In this document: one piece after another, positions 1 through 7,403 of the stretch
Layout: each line of letters begins with the position of its first letter
How positions within the stretch are numbered: position 1 is the stretch's first letter
DNA from: a virus
IMG/VR virus record: IMGVR_UViG_3300035703_000242
Location: 1-35,990 of that record
DNA length: 35,990 nt
Reading direction: 5' to 3' (one strand)
Translations under genes and position numbers: made by a program
The notes under the pieces: model-generated
What the model saw: the letters and a program-made list of their open reading frames with translations, nothing else
Database searches by the model: none
Told to the model about the DNA's origin: nothing

Positions 1-1579
1 ACCATAAATGCTGACCGTCGTACATGTACGCCACGCGGCCAGCTTTGAACTCAGTGTTGACATTTCGCATGGCGCGGGTGTAGGCGTCTTCTAATCTTTG
101 CCAGTAGCGCACCGCCCACGGGTTCGCGCGACGCCAGCGGTCAACAATACGCTGCGCCTCAGCCTCGCTCATGTTGACGCCATACGCGCGGCCCATCGCG
201 CTGAACGCACCGACGCCGCCGGCAAAACCAAGCGAAAGGATGGCGACCTTGCCAATCTGGCGCTGCTCGTCGTTGACCTCGGTGGGCCCGACGCCGTAGA
301 TGCCAGCGGCTTCACGCTTGTAAATGTCACCGCCTGTGCGGAAGATTTCAAGGACAGGCTCGGCGAGCGGGTCGGCTGAGAGCCACGCGGTCGCGCGGGC
401 TTCGATCGCCGCCCAATCGGCCACGACGAACGCGTTACCTTTGGCCGGGATCAGCGCCGGACGTAGCATGGACTTGAGCACATCCGTGACGCGGATTCCG
501 TATCGCGGAACGATCGCATGCCCACGCACAAGCGCCTGGCGTACGGCCTCGGGCTCCTTGTGGCACTTGCGGGTAAAGTTGTGGACTTGCGCGCCGTAGC
601 TCGACGCGCGGCCTGTGGCGCTGCCGCCTGCAAAGATAAACGCACCGCGCACGCGGGCGTCCTCGACATCGGCGAGTTGCTTCAAGCGGTTGAACTTAGC
701 GACTGACGAGGCCCAGAGGTCATCCGCACACTGCACGACATCGGCCACGTCGGGCGGCACTTCGTCGGCGTTGTCCATGGCGAGCAGGTTGGCCCGCACG
801 GTCTTGTCGATGCTGTACTTCTTCTCGCCGTCCTTGTAGACGGTCATCAGCTTCTTAGCCTCGGGGCCGACGCGCTCCAGCACCCACTCGCGCATCTTGG
901 GCGAACGGACGCTCGTAATGACGCCATGCGTGACCTCTGCGACGATCTTCTCGATCTCTTGCAGTTCATCCTCGGCGTAGCGCACCGCGGCCTCGCAGAG
1001 TGGCACGTCTACCCTGACGCCCGCGTCGTTGATCCGCTCGTTGACGTGGTAGTCGGCAAGCTCGGTGTCTGACAGGTCGCGCATGGCCTTGCTGATCTCG
1101 CGCATGGCACGCACGTCCTGCTCGCAGTAGGCGATCATCTCGGCCATTAGCGCAGGGTCGTTGTTGAACGTCCCATCGGCACGCGGGATCGAGAGTTGAC
1201 GGATCAACTGCGAGCCGCGATGGTCCTTTTTCATCTTAGACGAGAGCGCACGGCCGATGTCCTCAAGGCTGCCGGGCAGACAGTTGGCCCGTGCCTGTGC
1301 GGCCGTGCAGTAAAACTGTGTCAAGTCGAAGTTGATCTGACACACGTACCAAAAAATGAGCCGCTCAAACGCAGCGTTGTGTGCGCGTATCTGGCCCTTG
1401 AAGTTGGCCACGCGCTCGGGGAACGGGTACTTAGGCAACCACGTTGCCACCTCGCCGTCATCGAACGCGTAGGACATGCAAAGCACCTCGGTGCTCAAGT
1501 CCTGCGCGTAGTTGTACGCACCGGCTGACGGCAGGTCGCACCGGCTACGGGTTTCAAAGTCGATCCAGAGTATTGCCAT
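1..1579 (-). CDS. Family A DNA polymerase with 3'-5' exonuclease, C-terminus cut by window edge
   Basis: Replicative phage DNA polymerase. About 526 residues are visible from ATG 1577-1579, and the frame stays open to base 1, so the C-terminal part is outside the window. The exonuclease domain shows ExoI D7-F-E9, ExoII around H67-N-A-A-F and ExoIII Y151-C-E-Q-D155. The polymerase domain shows motif A (VVADWAAIEAR, D388) and the O-helix RQIGKVAILSLGFAGG (Arg440, Lys444). In that helix the residue matching E. coli Pol I Phe762 is Leu448 (236-238), and the one matching Tyr766 is Phe452 (224-226). It follows the 213-aa gene by 35 bp that contain a strong hairpin. The assignment to family A is firm; fidelity and lifestyle consequences of the Leu are inference from other viral PolA proteins. 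Confidence 0.93.
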   Translation of the reverse strand, partial: MAILWIDFETRSRCDLPSAGAYNYAQDLSTEVLCMSYAFDDGEVATWLPKYPFPERVANFKGQIRAHNAAFERLIFWYVCQINFDLTQFYCTAAQARANCLPGSLEDIGRALSSKMKKDHRGSQLIRQLSIPRADGTFNNDPALMAEMIAYCEQDVRAMREISKAMRDLSDTELADYHVNERINDAGVRVDVPLCEAAVRYAEDELQEIEKIVAEVTHGVITSVRSPKMREWVLERVGPEAKKLMTVYKDGEKKYSIDKTVRANLLAMDNADEVPPDVADVVQCADDLWASSVAKFNRLKQLADVEDARVRGAFIFAGGSATGRASSYGAQVHNFTRKCHKEPEAVRQALVRGHAIVPRYGIRVTDVLKSMLRPALIPAKGNAFVVADWAAIEARATAWLSADPLAEPVLEIFRTGGDIYKREAAGIYGVGPTEVNDEQRQIGKVAILSLGFAGGVGAFSAMGRAYGVNMSEAEAQRIVDRWRRANPWAVRYWQRLEDAYTRAMRNVNTEFKAGRVAYMYDGQHLW

Positions 1580-1588
1580 CAAAGAATC

Positions 1589-1608
1589 GGGGGCCGTTGC
1601 CGACCCCC
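1589..1608 (-). promoter_or_regulatory. GC-rich hairpin just upstream of the DNA polymerase start
   Basis: An 8-bp stem (five G-C pairs, one G-U as minus-strand RNA, then C-G and G-C) is closed by a GCAA tetraloop, a GNRA type. It lies between the stop of the 213-aa gene (1615-1617) and the polymerase ATG (1577-1579). There is no U-run after it, so it is not a classical intrinsic terminator. An RNA processing/stability element or a brake on polymerase expression is possible; that is inference. Confidence 0.5.
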
Positions 1609-1614
1609 GCTCCC

Positions 1615-2256
1615 TTACGCAGCGCGTCGCCGACGAGCCGCAGCGGCCGGTGGGGGCTCATCGCCCTCCGGTGCTGACGGACCCTCGCCATCCATGGACA
1701 CCCAATCGACGATCTCAAAGACCGGCGTGTAGATGCGGCCATAGGACTTGTGCTGGTAGTGCTCCTTCTTCAGAACCACGACCGGCACCGGCTTGCTCTG
1801 GTCACGCTCGACCTGGGCTGCGATGGCCGCCGCCAAGGCCTGCACGGCACGCTTGCCGCCCACCGACGTGGTGCTGTAGCGAGCCTCAAGGCCCGCGTCC
1901 TCACCCGTGATGCACTTCAAGCTCATGCCGACTTGCGTTTCCCAACCCTTCTTGCTCTGCGGGGGAGCCGGTTCAAGTTCCGGCAACGGCTGTGACACCG
2001 ACACCATCTTCTCGCCAAGCACCTCGCCGTCGCCCCAAGCAATGAAGCCGTGAACGAACGAGAAAGGATTAACTGCCCACTTGCTGTTCTCCTCAGCCTC
2101 GGTTTGATCCGCGCCAAAGACCCAGTGACCCGTCTTATCCATCTTGAGGATCGCCGACCCGACAGGGCCGACCTCCACTTCGATGTTACGCAGGGCGGTG
2201 GACAGGGAAGACACAGCGGGGAGACCCGCCTTACTGAACGCAGTGATATTGGACAT
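1615..2256 (-). CDS. Unknown 213-aa replication-module protein, possible ssDNA-binding protein
   Basis: I do not recognise a named domain with certainty. The protein is 213 aa, soluble, with a mixed alpha/beta-looking N-terminal half, a Pro/Glu-rich linker near residues 95-105 (PELEPAPPQSKKG) and a low-complexity tail of acidic/proline residues followed by Ala and Arg (AAAARRRRAA). It lies between a RecB/Cas4-like nuclease and the DNA polymerase, all on the minus strand with 11 and 35 bp gaps. In many phages this position is held by a single-strand DNA-binding or annealing protein, so that role is a reasonable inference. The basic C-terminus differs from the acidic tail of bacterial SSB, which argues against a simple SSB. 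Confidence 0.8.
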   Translation of the reverse strand: MSNITAFSKAGLPAVSSLSTALRNIEVEVGPVGSAILKMDKTGHWVFGADQTEAEENSKWAVNPFSFVHGFIAWGDGEVLGEKMVSVSQPLPELEPAPPQSKKGWETQVGMSLKCITGEDAGLEARYSTTSVGGKRAVQALAAAIAAQVERDQSKPVPVVVLKKEHYQHKSYGRIYTPVFEIVDWVSMDGEGPSAPEGDEPPPAAAARRRRAA

Positions 2257-2267
2257 TACTCTACTCC

Positions 2268-3392
2268 TTACACTAGTTTAGAAAGGGCCGCAGTTAACTG
2301 CTGCCCGATTTGCAACACGGCGGGCCGGGGATCGCTCTCCGGCGCCAACGTGGTGCCCGATGAGACGGAGATAATCTGATCGTCCGGCATGGGGAGCTTC
2401 AGCTTCTTCAGCTTCTTCTCCGCCTGTGCTGGCGAGATCAAATACGTCTCCATCACGTCAGTCATTGACAGGTGCTTCAAAAGCGCCTGTTTCGCTGATT
2501 CTTCGTCCTTCCATTGACGCGTCGCACGTTTCTGGACGAGCTTATAGCCCGGTACAGGATTGCCCGACTCTAACACTTGCAGGGCAAGCGCACGCAAGTC
2601 GCTGATCCAATCTTCAAGCACGTCCGCACGCTGGAGCATGTCGCCGAGTTGCGTGACATCTAGCTCCTTAATCTGCGCCTGCATCGCGCGATCGACCGCG
2701 CCGGTCATCAGCGGGCAGATAGGCTTGGCTGCACACCAGCGGCAGTGGTCGCCAATCTTGAGCGGTGCGTCAGGCTTGGCCGACTGTTTAACGGCATACG
2801 TTAACTCGCGCTCGAACAAGCGCACGCGATCAAACGATGTCACCCAACGCTTGATCTTCGGCGGCTGGACGATGATGCACTCGATTGCTTTGGCGTCCTT
2901 GAAGACCCATTCCAGCGCCGGCGTGCGGATCGCCGCAGCCGTATAAAATAGTAGCTGAGAGTTTTCTTCAGCTTCGACGGCCACGCCGTCACCAAATTTC
3001 CAATCAAGTATGATAGCGCGATCGCCAATGCGACCGATAAGATCACAAGAACCAAAAACACCCGGAATAAGATCACCGAAGCTGACGGTTTGTTCGACTG
3101 CGAATTCAAGCTGTGCGTCTGGGTCGATTTCATTGATGGCGTCCAGTGCAGGGCGAACCTTTTCGTCGATCAGTTCGCCGGTAAGTTTGATGCCGTTGTA
3201 CTCCATGTCGAGCACATGACGGAGTTCCTTGTCGCTGCCAAGCATCTCAGCCATGACGTTATGCAGCAGCGTACCTTCGTCGGCGTACTTGCTGCTTGGC
3301 TTGGGCGGGACTTTTTGGCAGAGCGCGACACTGCCGGGGCAGTTGATCACGCGTTTGGCGGTGGACCCGCCAACGATATTGCTATGACTCAT
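2268..3392 (-). CDS. DUF2800 / Cas4-RecB-like PD-(D/E)XK nuclease
   Basis: A 374-aa nuclease of the DUF2800 type, probably a 5' or 3' exonuclease for phage recombination or end processing. The PD-(D/E)XK core is visible: D117 in GSCDLIG, then D130-W-K132 in AIILDWKFGDG, then Q146 in the following helix (AEENSQLLFY). Cysteines C217, C220 and C226 (HCRWCAAKPIC) with an N-terminal cysteine (C18 or C25) match the split iron-sulphur binding layout of Cas4/AddB nucleases. The start ATG at 3390-3392 has a good AAAGGAGA Shine-Dalgarno. It is the first gene of a leftward replication operon, and a candidate promoter lies in the divergent gap at 3393-3479. Confidence 0.85.
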   Translation of the reverse strand: MSHSNIVGGSTAKRVINCPGSVALCQKVPPKPSSKYADEGTLLHNVMAEMLGSDKELRHVLDMEYNGIKLTGELIDEKVRPALDAINEIDPDAQLEFAVEQTVSFGDLIPGVFGSCDLIGRIGDRAIILDWKFGDGVAVEAEENSQLLFYTAAAIRTPALEWVFKDAKAIECIIVQPPKIKRWVTSFDRVRLFERELTYAVKQSAKPDAPLKIGDHCRWCAAKPICPLMTGAVDRAMQAQIKELDVTQLGDMLQRADVLEDWISDLRALALQVLESGNPVPGYKLVQKRATRQWKDEESAKQALLKHLSMTDVMETYLISPAQAEKKLKKLKLPMPDDQIISVSSGTTLAPESDPRPAVLQIGQQLTAALSKLV

Positions 3393-3443
3393 CGAGGACT
3401 CTCCTTTACTGTGTTTGCGCTAGCCTAGAGCCGGCTGATTTAC

Positions 3444-3472
3444 TTGTCAAGCATTGTTTTATCGCATAGGAT
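3444..3472. promoter_or_regulatory. Divergent promoter region between DUF2800 and VRR-NUC operons
   Basis: On the plus strand TTGTCA (3444-3449), a 17-base spacer and TAGGAT (3467-3472) resemble a sigma70 promoter. It would start transcription almost at the VRR-NUC ATG (3480). On the minus strand the same heptamer reads TTGACA (3450-3445), a perfect -35, but its -10 17 bases away (TAGGCT) is poor. The two -35 boxes overlap, so the two operons may compete for polymerase. Prediction from motifs only. Confidence 0.4.
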
Positions 3473-3479
3473 TCTCAAC

Positions 3480-3767
3480 ATGAGAGAGAAGACGATTGAG
3501 GAGTATCTGACCTGGGCAGTCGAGCGCGCCGGTGGTGTGACGTTCAAGTTCCGTTCGCCCTCGCAGCGCGGCGTCGCGGATCGGATCGTGTGCTTGCCGA
3601 ACGGCGAGACGTGGTTCGTGGAACTGAAGGCCGAGCGCGGGCGGCTGTCGCCCTTGCAAAAGGTGTTTGCGTCCGTCATGGCGCAGACGAATCAGAAGTA
3701 CAAAGTGCTGTATCGCATAGAGGAAGTCGATGCTTTCGTTGCGTCCGTATCAAGAGAGCGCGGCTGA
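3480..3767 (+). CDS. VRR-NUC domain nuclease
   Basis: A 95-aa stand-alone VRR-NUC nuclease of the PD-(D/E)XK superfamily, typical of phage replication regions. Motifs seen: GVADRIV with D34, WFVELKAE with E48 and K50, and LSPLQ with Q60. I chose ATG 3480 because AGGA lies 8 bases upstream; the frame extends to a TTG at 3444 that has no ribosome site. Its 3' end overlaps the SNF2 helicase start by 38 bp, so the two are probably co-translated. This pair is common in phages and points to a joint role at branched DNA. The exact substrate is not readable from sequence. Confidence 0.88.
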   Translation: MREKTIEEYLTWAVERAGGVTFKFRSPSQRGVADRIVCLPNGETWFVELKAERGRLSPLQKVFASVMAQTNQKYKVLYRIEEVDAFVASVSRERG

Positions 3768-5067
3768 CTTCCTGTACGAGCACGACCGCGCGATGGTGCT
3801 GGCGCCCGTAGGCGCTGGCAAGACGGCGCTCACCCTCACGGCCATGCAGGACGCCTTGCAAGATGGCGTGGTGTCACGCTGGCTGGTCGTGGCACCGCTA
3901 CGGGTAGCCCAGCACGTCTGGCCGGTCGAGGCGACCAAATGGGCACCCGGCCTCAAGCTCGCGGTAGCAATCGGTGCGGCCACCTGGCGGACTAAGGCGC
4001 TTGAGTCCGATGCCCGCGTGGTGGTCACGAACTACGATAACTTGCAGTGGCTCGCCAAGCAGAAGCTCGACTTTGACGGCGTGGTGTTCGACGAGCTCAC
4101 GCGCCTCAAGAACCCCTCGGGCGTGCGGTTTAAAGCGATTCTGAAGGCGCTGGAGCCAGTCAAGATTCGGTGGGGGCTGACGGGCAGCTTCACCTCAAAC
4201 GGCCTAGAGGACGTGTTTGGCCAATGCAAGATCATCGACCAAAGCCTACTCGGCCGCAGCAAGGGTGCCTTTTTGCAGCAGTATTTTATCTGCCTCAACC
4301 GGGAGTATGGCGAGTGGATACCCGCTACCGGCGCGTTAGCACAGGTCATGGCGCGGATCAAGCCCGCGACGTTTGTGTTAGAGCCTGGCGAGTACAGCGA
4401 CAAGTTGCCGCCCTTGCATACGGTGCAGATGCGCTGCGACCTGATTGACCGCGAACCTTACGAGAAGATGCGCAAGGACTTCATGGTCGAGTTCCCTGAC
4501 GCCAAGGCAATCGCCGCAAACGCTGCGGCGGTTACGTCTAAGCTACAGCAGATGGCTTCGGGGTTCGTTTACGAGACAACCCGCACGGCGTCCGATCGAC
4601 CGGGCAAGTTCGACGTGTCGCAAAAAACGGTGTGGTTTTCTGACCACAAGTTAGAACTGCTAGATGAACTGTTGGAAGAAAACCAACGGGCTAATACGAT
4701 AATCGTTTACAATTATCAGGCCGAGCTCGCTGAGTTGCAGCGGCGATACCCCAAGGCGGCGACGATCGACCAGCCGGGTGTGATCGACGCGTGGAACCGA
4801 GGCGAGATCGAGTTGCTGTTGATTCACCCCAAGTCCGCAGGGCATGGGCTGAACTTACAGCACGGCGGGTGCCGGATGGTGTTTCTGTCGCTGCCTTGGT
4901 CGTTGGAAGAATACGAGCAAGTCATCGGTCGATTACACCGCAGCGGCCAGCGGCACGACGTATGGGTGTACGTGCTGCTGACGGACAAGACGATCGACGA
5001 GAAGATTTGGATGGCACTGCGCGACAAGCGCGCGGTGTCGGATGTAGCAATGTGGGAGCTAAAATGA
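3730..5067 (+). CDS. SNF2/SWI2-type DEAD-like helicase (superfamily 2)
   Basis: A 445-aa superfamily 2 ATPase. Visible motifs: Q-like motif LRPYQ (res 4-8), Walker A APVGAGKT (25-32), Walker B variant FDELTRLK (D121-E122), motif III GLTGS, motif V region SAGHGLNLQ, and motif VI QVIGRLHRSGQ (397-407). The motif VI and GLNLQ form is that of SNF2 proteins and phage helicases related to them. It likely remodels or unwinds branched DNA together with the upstream VRR-NUC nuclease. DEL replaces the usual DEAH/DEGH, with the catalytic Asp-Glu kept. Start ATG 3730 lies inside the VRR-NUC gene; the 3' end overlaps the next start as ATGA. Confidence 0.92.
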   Translation: MLSLRPYQESAADFLYEHDRAMVLAPVGAGKTALTLTAMQDALQDGVVSRWLVVAPLRVAQHVWPVEATKWAPGLKLAVAIGAATWRTKALESDARVVVTNYDNLQWLAKQKLDFDGVVFDELTRLKNPSGVRFKAILKALEPVKIRWGLTGSFTSNGLEDVFGQCKIIDQSLLGRSKGAFLQQYFICLNREYGEWIPATGALAQVMARIKPATFVLEPGEYSDKLPPLHTVQMRCDLIDREPYEKMRKDFMVEFPDAKAIAANAAAVTSKLQQMASGFVYETTRTASDRPGKFDVSQKTVWFSDHKLELLDELLEENQRANTIIVYNYQAELAELQRRYPKAATIDQPGVIDAWNRGEIELLLIHPKSAGHGLNLQHGGCRMVFLSLPWSLEEYEQVIGRLHRSGQRHDVWVYVLLTDKTIDEKIWMALRDKRAVSDVAMWELK

Positions 5068-5261
5068 ACTGGCGAGAACTGAACGCGAAGCTAAACGCAA
5101 TGAACGAAACAGAGGTCAAGGCGCTGTTAGACGCCGAGTTGGTCGGCGCCCAGCGCGTCACCTTCGTCGAGCGACTGCATCAGCGGTATTGTGCTCTGCG
5201 TGCCGTCCGTGAGCGCGCAGAGATTATGGCCTCACTTGCTCCGCGAGCGCAGGTAGCGTAA
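5064..5261 (+). CDS. Small 65-aa protein after the helicase
   Basis: 65 aa, no named domain recognised, predicted to be mostly helical (MNWRELNAKLNAM..., then ALLDAELVGAQRVTFVERLHQRY). The ATG overlaps the helicase stop as ATGA, which fixes the start; a longer in-frame extension back to 4791 lies inside the helicase and is rejected. Small charged helical proteins in this slot are frequent in phages carrying the VRR-NUC/SNF2 pair and may be accessory subunits, but this is inference. The 3' end overlaps the convergent metallophosphoesterase gene by 30 bp, with no terminator visible. Confidence 0.75.
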   Translation: MNWRELNAKLNAMNETEVKALLDAELVGAQRVTFVERLHQRYCALRAVRERAEIMASLAPRAQVA

Positions 5262-6299
5262 GTAGTCCGCCCCTTCCTCGGGCTCCCACCAGACCTTTAT
5301 CAAGTCTGGGTGCGACTCCGGCAACGCCGGATTGATCGTCGTCAATGCACACGGCGATAGGGAGTTGTCTCTGAAGCCTCGGTCCTTAGCGTAGCGATCG
5401 TAAATCTTATAGGACGCTACCTTACAGGCGTGCATAGTTATGCCAGATATTGCATCTTTAAGCACGCTGTACGCCGACTCATGCTTGTGGCCGGCAACGT
5501 ACAAGTGATCACGCGTACCCATTAGCGCCGCCTTCATTGGCCCGTGCGCCGGGTTCCAGATCGACGAGCCGCTATGGTCATGCCGCGCGTTAACGCGCAC
5601 CTCAGCACCGTTCGGGAAGCGTAGCGCGATGCGCGCCTCGCTCGCCTTGTAGAGCGCGTTCTGCTGCTTGGCAATCCACTTAAGCGGATCGCCCGAGCCT
5701 GACCACAGGTCGTGGTTGCCGCCGATCATGTAGAGCCAGTTGCAGCGGTTGACGAACCACTCAGCCAAGCGCCAGGCCTGTGCAGCGGATGTGGTTTGGT
5801 CGGCGTAGAGGCGGGCCAAGCGGCCACACCAGTTGTTCGTTGTGTCGCCTACGTTGGCGGCGAACAGGCCTTTGGTCTTGTTGACGAGGGCCGTGTGCCG
5901 CTCGATGGCCTCGATGTCGCAACCGTCGTCGTCAACGTGCGGGTCGCCGAAGTGCAGGATGCCGATAGGGCCGTCGAGCTTAACGCGAACGGGTATAAGT
6001 TTGCTCGCCTCCTCATGCTCGCGCTTGTGGGCGAACTTGCGCTTGCGCTGTTCGATGAGCTCCTCAATGGGAACGTCATCGTCGGGCAGCGGCGTGAACT
6101 CGTAATCACCTTTGTTTACGACTTCATGGCCGGGCTGATACGTCGATTCAGGGATGGAATGTCCTTTAGATTTGATGCGTTTTAGCCGCGCTAAAAGGCT
6201 TCGCTCATGTAAACCTAACTCATTAGCGGCTTTGACGCGAACACCCTTGGCTTTATGAATTGCAGCGATTATTTGATCGTCAGTTACTTTTGTCGGCAC
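5232..6299 (-). CDS. Metallophosphoesterase with N-terminal helix-turn-helix
   Basis: 355-aa calcineurin-like phosphoesterase. Metal ligands are visible in order: D119-P-H121, G151-D152, GGNHD (N195, H196), H240-D-H242, and GHKH (H271, H273). Before the catalytic domain, residues 1-45 look like a Fis/HTH_8-type helix-turn-helix (DDQIIAAIHKAKG...AANELGLHERSLLARLK), followed by an acidic/charged linker to about residue 105. A DNA-linked nuclease or phosphatase is suggested, but the substrate is unknown. Start is GTG 6297-6299 with GGAG 8 bases upstream. It is the last gene of the long late operon and converges with the helicase operon. Confidence 0.88.
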   Translation of the reverse strand: MPTKVTDDQIIAAIHKAKGVRVKAANELGLHERSLLARLKRIKSKGHSIPESTYQPGHEVVNKGDYEFTPLPDDDVPIEELIEQRKRKFAHKREHEEASKLIPVRVKLDGPIGILHFGDPHVDDDGCDIEAIERHTALVNKTKGLFAANVGDTTNNWCGRLARLYADQTTSAAQAWRLAEWFVNRCNWLYMIGGNHDLWSGSGDPLKWIAKQQNALYKASEARIALRFPNGAEVRVNARHDHSGSSIWNPAHGPMKAALMGTRDHLYVAGHKHESAYSVLKDAISGITMHACKVASYKIYDRYAKDRGFRDNSLSPCALTTINPALPESHPDLIKVWWEPEEGADYLRYLRSRSK

Positions 6300-6304
6300 A
6301 ACCC

Positions 6305-6661
6305 CTACTCCATTGTCGTTAGCATCTGTTGCAGCAAGTGCCCGAGGCGGTCTACTAGTGCTTCATCGCTGGATAGGTCGTCGTGACCCGCCACCGAGAG
6401 CAACGCATGGACAGCTTCGTGAGCCCACACCTGTTGCCTATTCGTTCCTTTACAAGTGCTTATGATGTGAATCTCATACTTGTCTGGAAGAAACATTCCA
6501 ACACAATTTTTGCCATGACGCCACTTTGATGGCGAAATGATTTTTACTTTGATTGTGTGACCGGCGAGTTGAAAGTGCGCCGGGATACCGTCAGCGCGTG
6601 CTACGGATTGGGTGTCGCCCACCGTTGCAACGCTCGCAGCTTGGCGTTTTGCGCGTCGCAT
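6305..6661 (-). CDS. HExxH putative zinc metallopeptidase-like protein
   Basis: 118 aa. The helix VWAHEAVHALLSVAGHDD carries H81-E82-x2-H85, the zincin signature, and E100 in the following DEALVDRLG helix is a plausible third ligand. This is the layout of small gluzincin-like phage proteins (ImmA/IrrE- or SprT-like in general shape). No signal peptide or membrane segment is seen. The ATG used lies inside Rz, giving a 61-bp overlap, and has no good Shine-Dalgarno; a GTG at 6622 is an alternative that leaves the motif intact. The substrate is unknown. Its place between spanins and the phosphoesterase does not tell its role. Confidence 0.75.
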   Translation of the reverse strand: MRRAKRQAASVATVGDTQSVARADGIPAHFQLAGHTIKVKIISPSKWRHGKNCVGMFLPDKYEIHIISTCKGTNRQQVWAHEAVHALLSVAGHDDLSSDEALVDRLGHLLQQMLTTME

Positions 6662-7062
6662 TGCGCGGCTAACTCGCGGAGTTCGGGGCCGATGTCTGGC
6701 CCTTGTTCAAAATTTGTTCCAGCCGATCCTGCATCGCTCCCGGCGGCGGGGGCGGCTCCAGCAGCTCCTTGGGCGGAGTTGTTGGCTGGCACTGCGGCGG
6801 GCTCGCGGCACAGCCGGACAGGAGTAGAGCGAACAGGACGGCGAGCAAGAGCAGCCAGTTCGGATGCGTACGCATTTGAAGCCACTTCAGCACGTATGCG
6901 ATTAGCACGCTCGGTCCGTAGTTCAGCTTCCAAACGCTCCACTTGAGGGCGTATTTCTTCACGACCTTGCTCCCGAAAAGTGTGTACCGCGTAGACTGCC
7001 AGAAGGCCTAAGCCTGCTGCTACAGCTAAGTGTGGCACGTATTTCAGTAACCAGTAAGGCAC
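6601..7062 (-). CDS. Rz: Rz-like inner-membrane spanin
   Basis: 153 aa. An N-terminal membrane segment (about residues 8-27, HLAVAAGLGLLAVYAV) is followed by a long charged coiled-coil helix (about 30-72, EQGREEIRPQVERLEAELR) and a low-complexity Ala/Gly/Pro stretch, then a C-terminal helix. This is the i-spanin architecture: membrane-anchored, with a periplasmic domain, fusing inner and outer membranes at lysis. It directly follows the endolysin (TAGTG junction, GTG start 7060-7062) and contains a nested Rz1-type lipoprotein frame, which makes the call strong despite low sequence identity in this family. Confidence 0.88.
   Translation of the reverse strand: MPYWLLKYVPHLAVAAGLGLLAVYAVHTFREQGREEIRPQVERLEAELRTERANRIRAEVASNAYASELAALARRPVRSTPVRLCREPAAVPANNSAQGAAGAAPAAGSDAGSAGTNFEQGPDIGPELRELAAQCDAQNAKLRALQRWATPNP
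6669..6875 (-). CDS. Rz1: Rz1-like outer-membrane spanin lipoprotein, nested in Rz
   Basis: A 68-aa lipoprotein wholly inside Rz in another frame. After MRTHPNW comes a hydrophobic signal segment (LLLLAVLFALL) and the lipobox LSGC, then a proline-rich mature part (CQPTTPPKELLEPPPPPG), the hallmark of o-spanins. I chose ATG 6873-6875 because it gives a normal-length signal peptide; the same frame runs upstream to 6962 but a longer start would bury the signal. The mature protein would be attached to the outer membrane by its Cys and bind Rz in the periplasm. Confidence 0.87.
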   Translation of the reverse strand: MRTHPNWLLLLAVLFALLLSGCAASPPQCQPTTPPKELLEPPPPPGAMQDRLEQILNKGQTSAPNSAS

Positions 7063-7403
7063 TACTTTACACCATTGTGTTCAAAAGAGTAGTGGTTCCC
7101 ATCATTGAAGCGGCCACCCCACCGGGCAAGGGGGTGTTGCTGCTCCCACCATTCACCTAGCGGACGGTGATCCTCGGACTGCTCCAAGAATTCGCCGTCT
7201 TTGAATAGGTTAAGGTCAATGGCCAGCCGCAGCTTATGGGCACTGTTCGGATGGCTGTAGGACTTACGGACGCCCATAGCGCCGTGTACGCGAGGGTCGC
7301 GGAAGGCGTCGCCTAGCGACACCTCAAACCCTAACTCATACGCTTTGTCGATCAGTCTGGCCACTAGGCGGGCAAACTGCCGCTGCTTTTGGCCTAACGT
7401 CAC
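7062..7403 (-). CDS. Endolysin, peptidase M15-like (L-Ala-D-Glu or D-Ala peptidase)
   Basis: 113-aa cell-wall peptidase of the M15/VanY-like endolysin group. Zinc ligand motifs are visible: SAHKLRLAIDLNLF with H56 and D63, and DGNHYSFEH with H104. The size and the lack of a signal peptide match small phage endolysins that need a holin to reach the periplasm. It cuts a peptide bond in peptidoglycan stem peptides; the exact bond is not deducible. Overlaps the upstream 75-aa membrane protein as ATGA and the downstream Rz as TAGTG, so the whole lysis cassette is translationally coupled. Confidence 0.9.
   Translation of the reverse strand: MTLGQKQRQFARLVARLIDKAYELGFEVSLGDAFRDPRVHGAMGVRKSYSHPNSAHKLRLAIDLNLFKDGEFLEQSEDHRPLGEWWEQQHPLARWGGRFNDGNHYSFEHNGVK

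Noticed and set aside
3444-3479. TTG start extending the VRR-NUC gene by 12 residues
   Set aside because: No ribosome site and it lies on the predicted -35; ATG 3480 has AGGA at the right distance.
4791-5063. N-terminal extension of the 65-aa protein into the helicase gene
   Set aside because: The ATGA junction at 5064 explains the start, and the extension is an Arg-rich shadow.
5712-6185. 157-aa plus-strand frame
   Set aside because: Antisense to the metallophosphoesterase whose catalytic motifs are all present.
6876-6962. Longer Rz1 start at 6962
   Set aside because: Would put 29 residues before a complete signal peptide and lipobox; the internal ATG gives the normal lipoprotein length.
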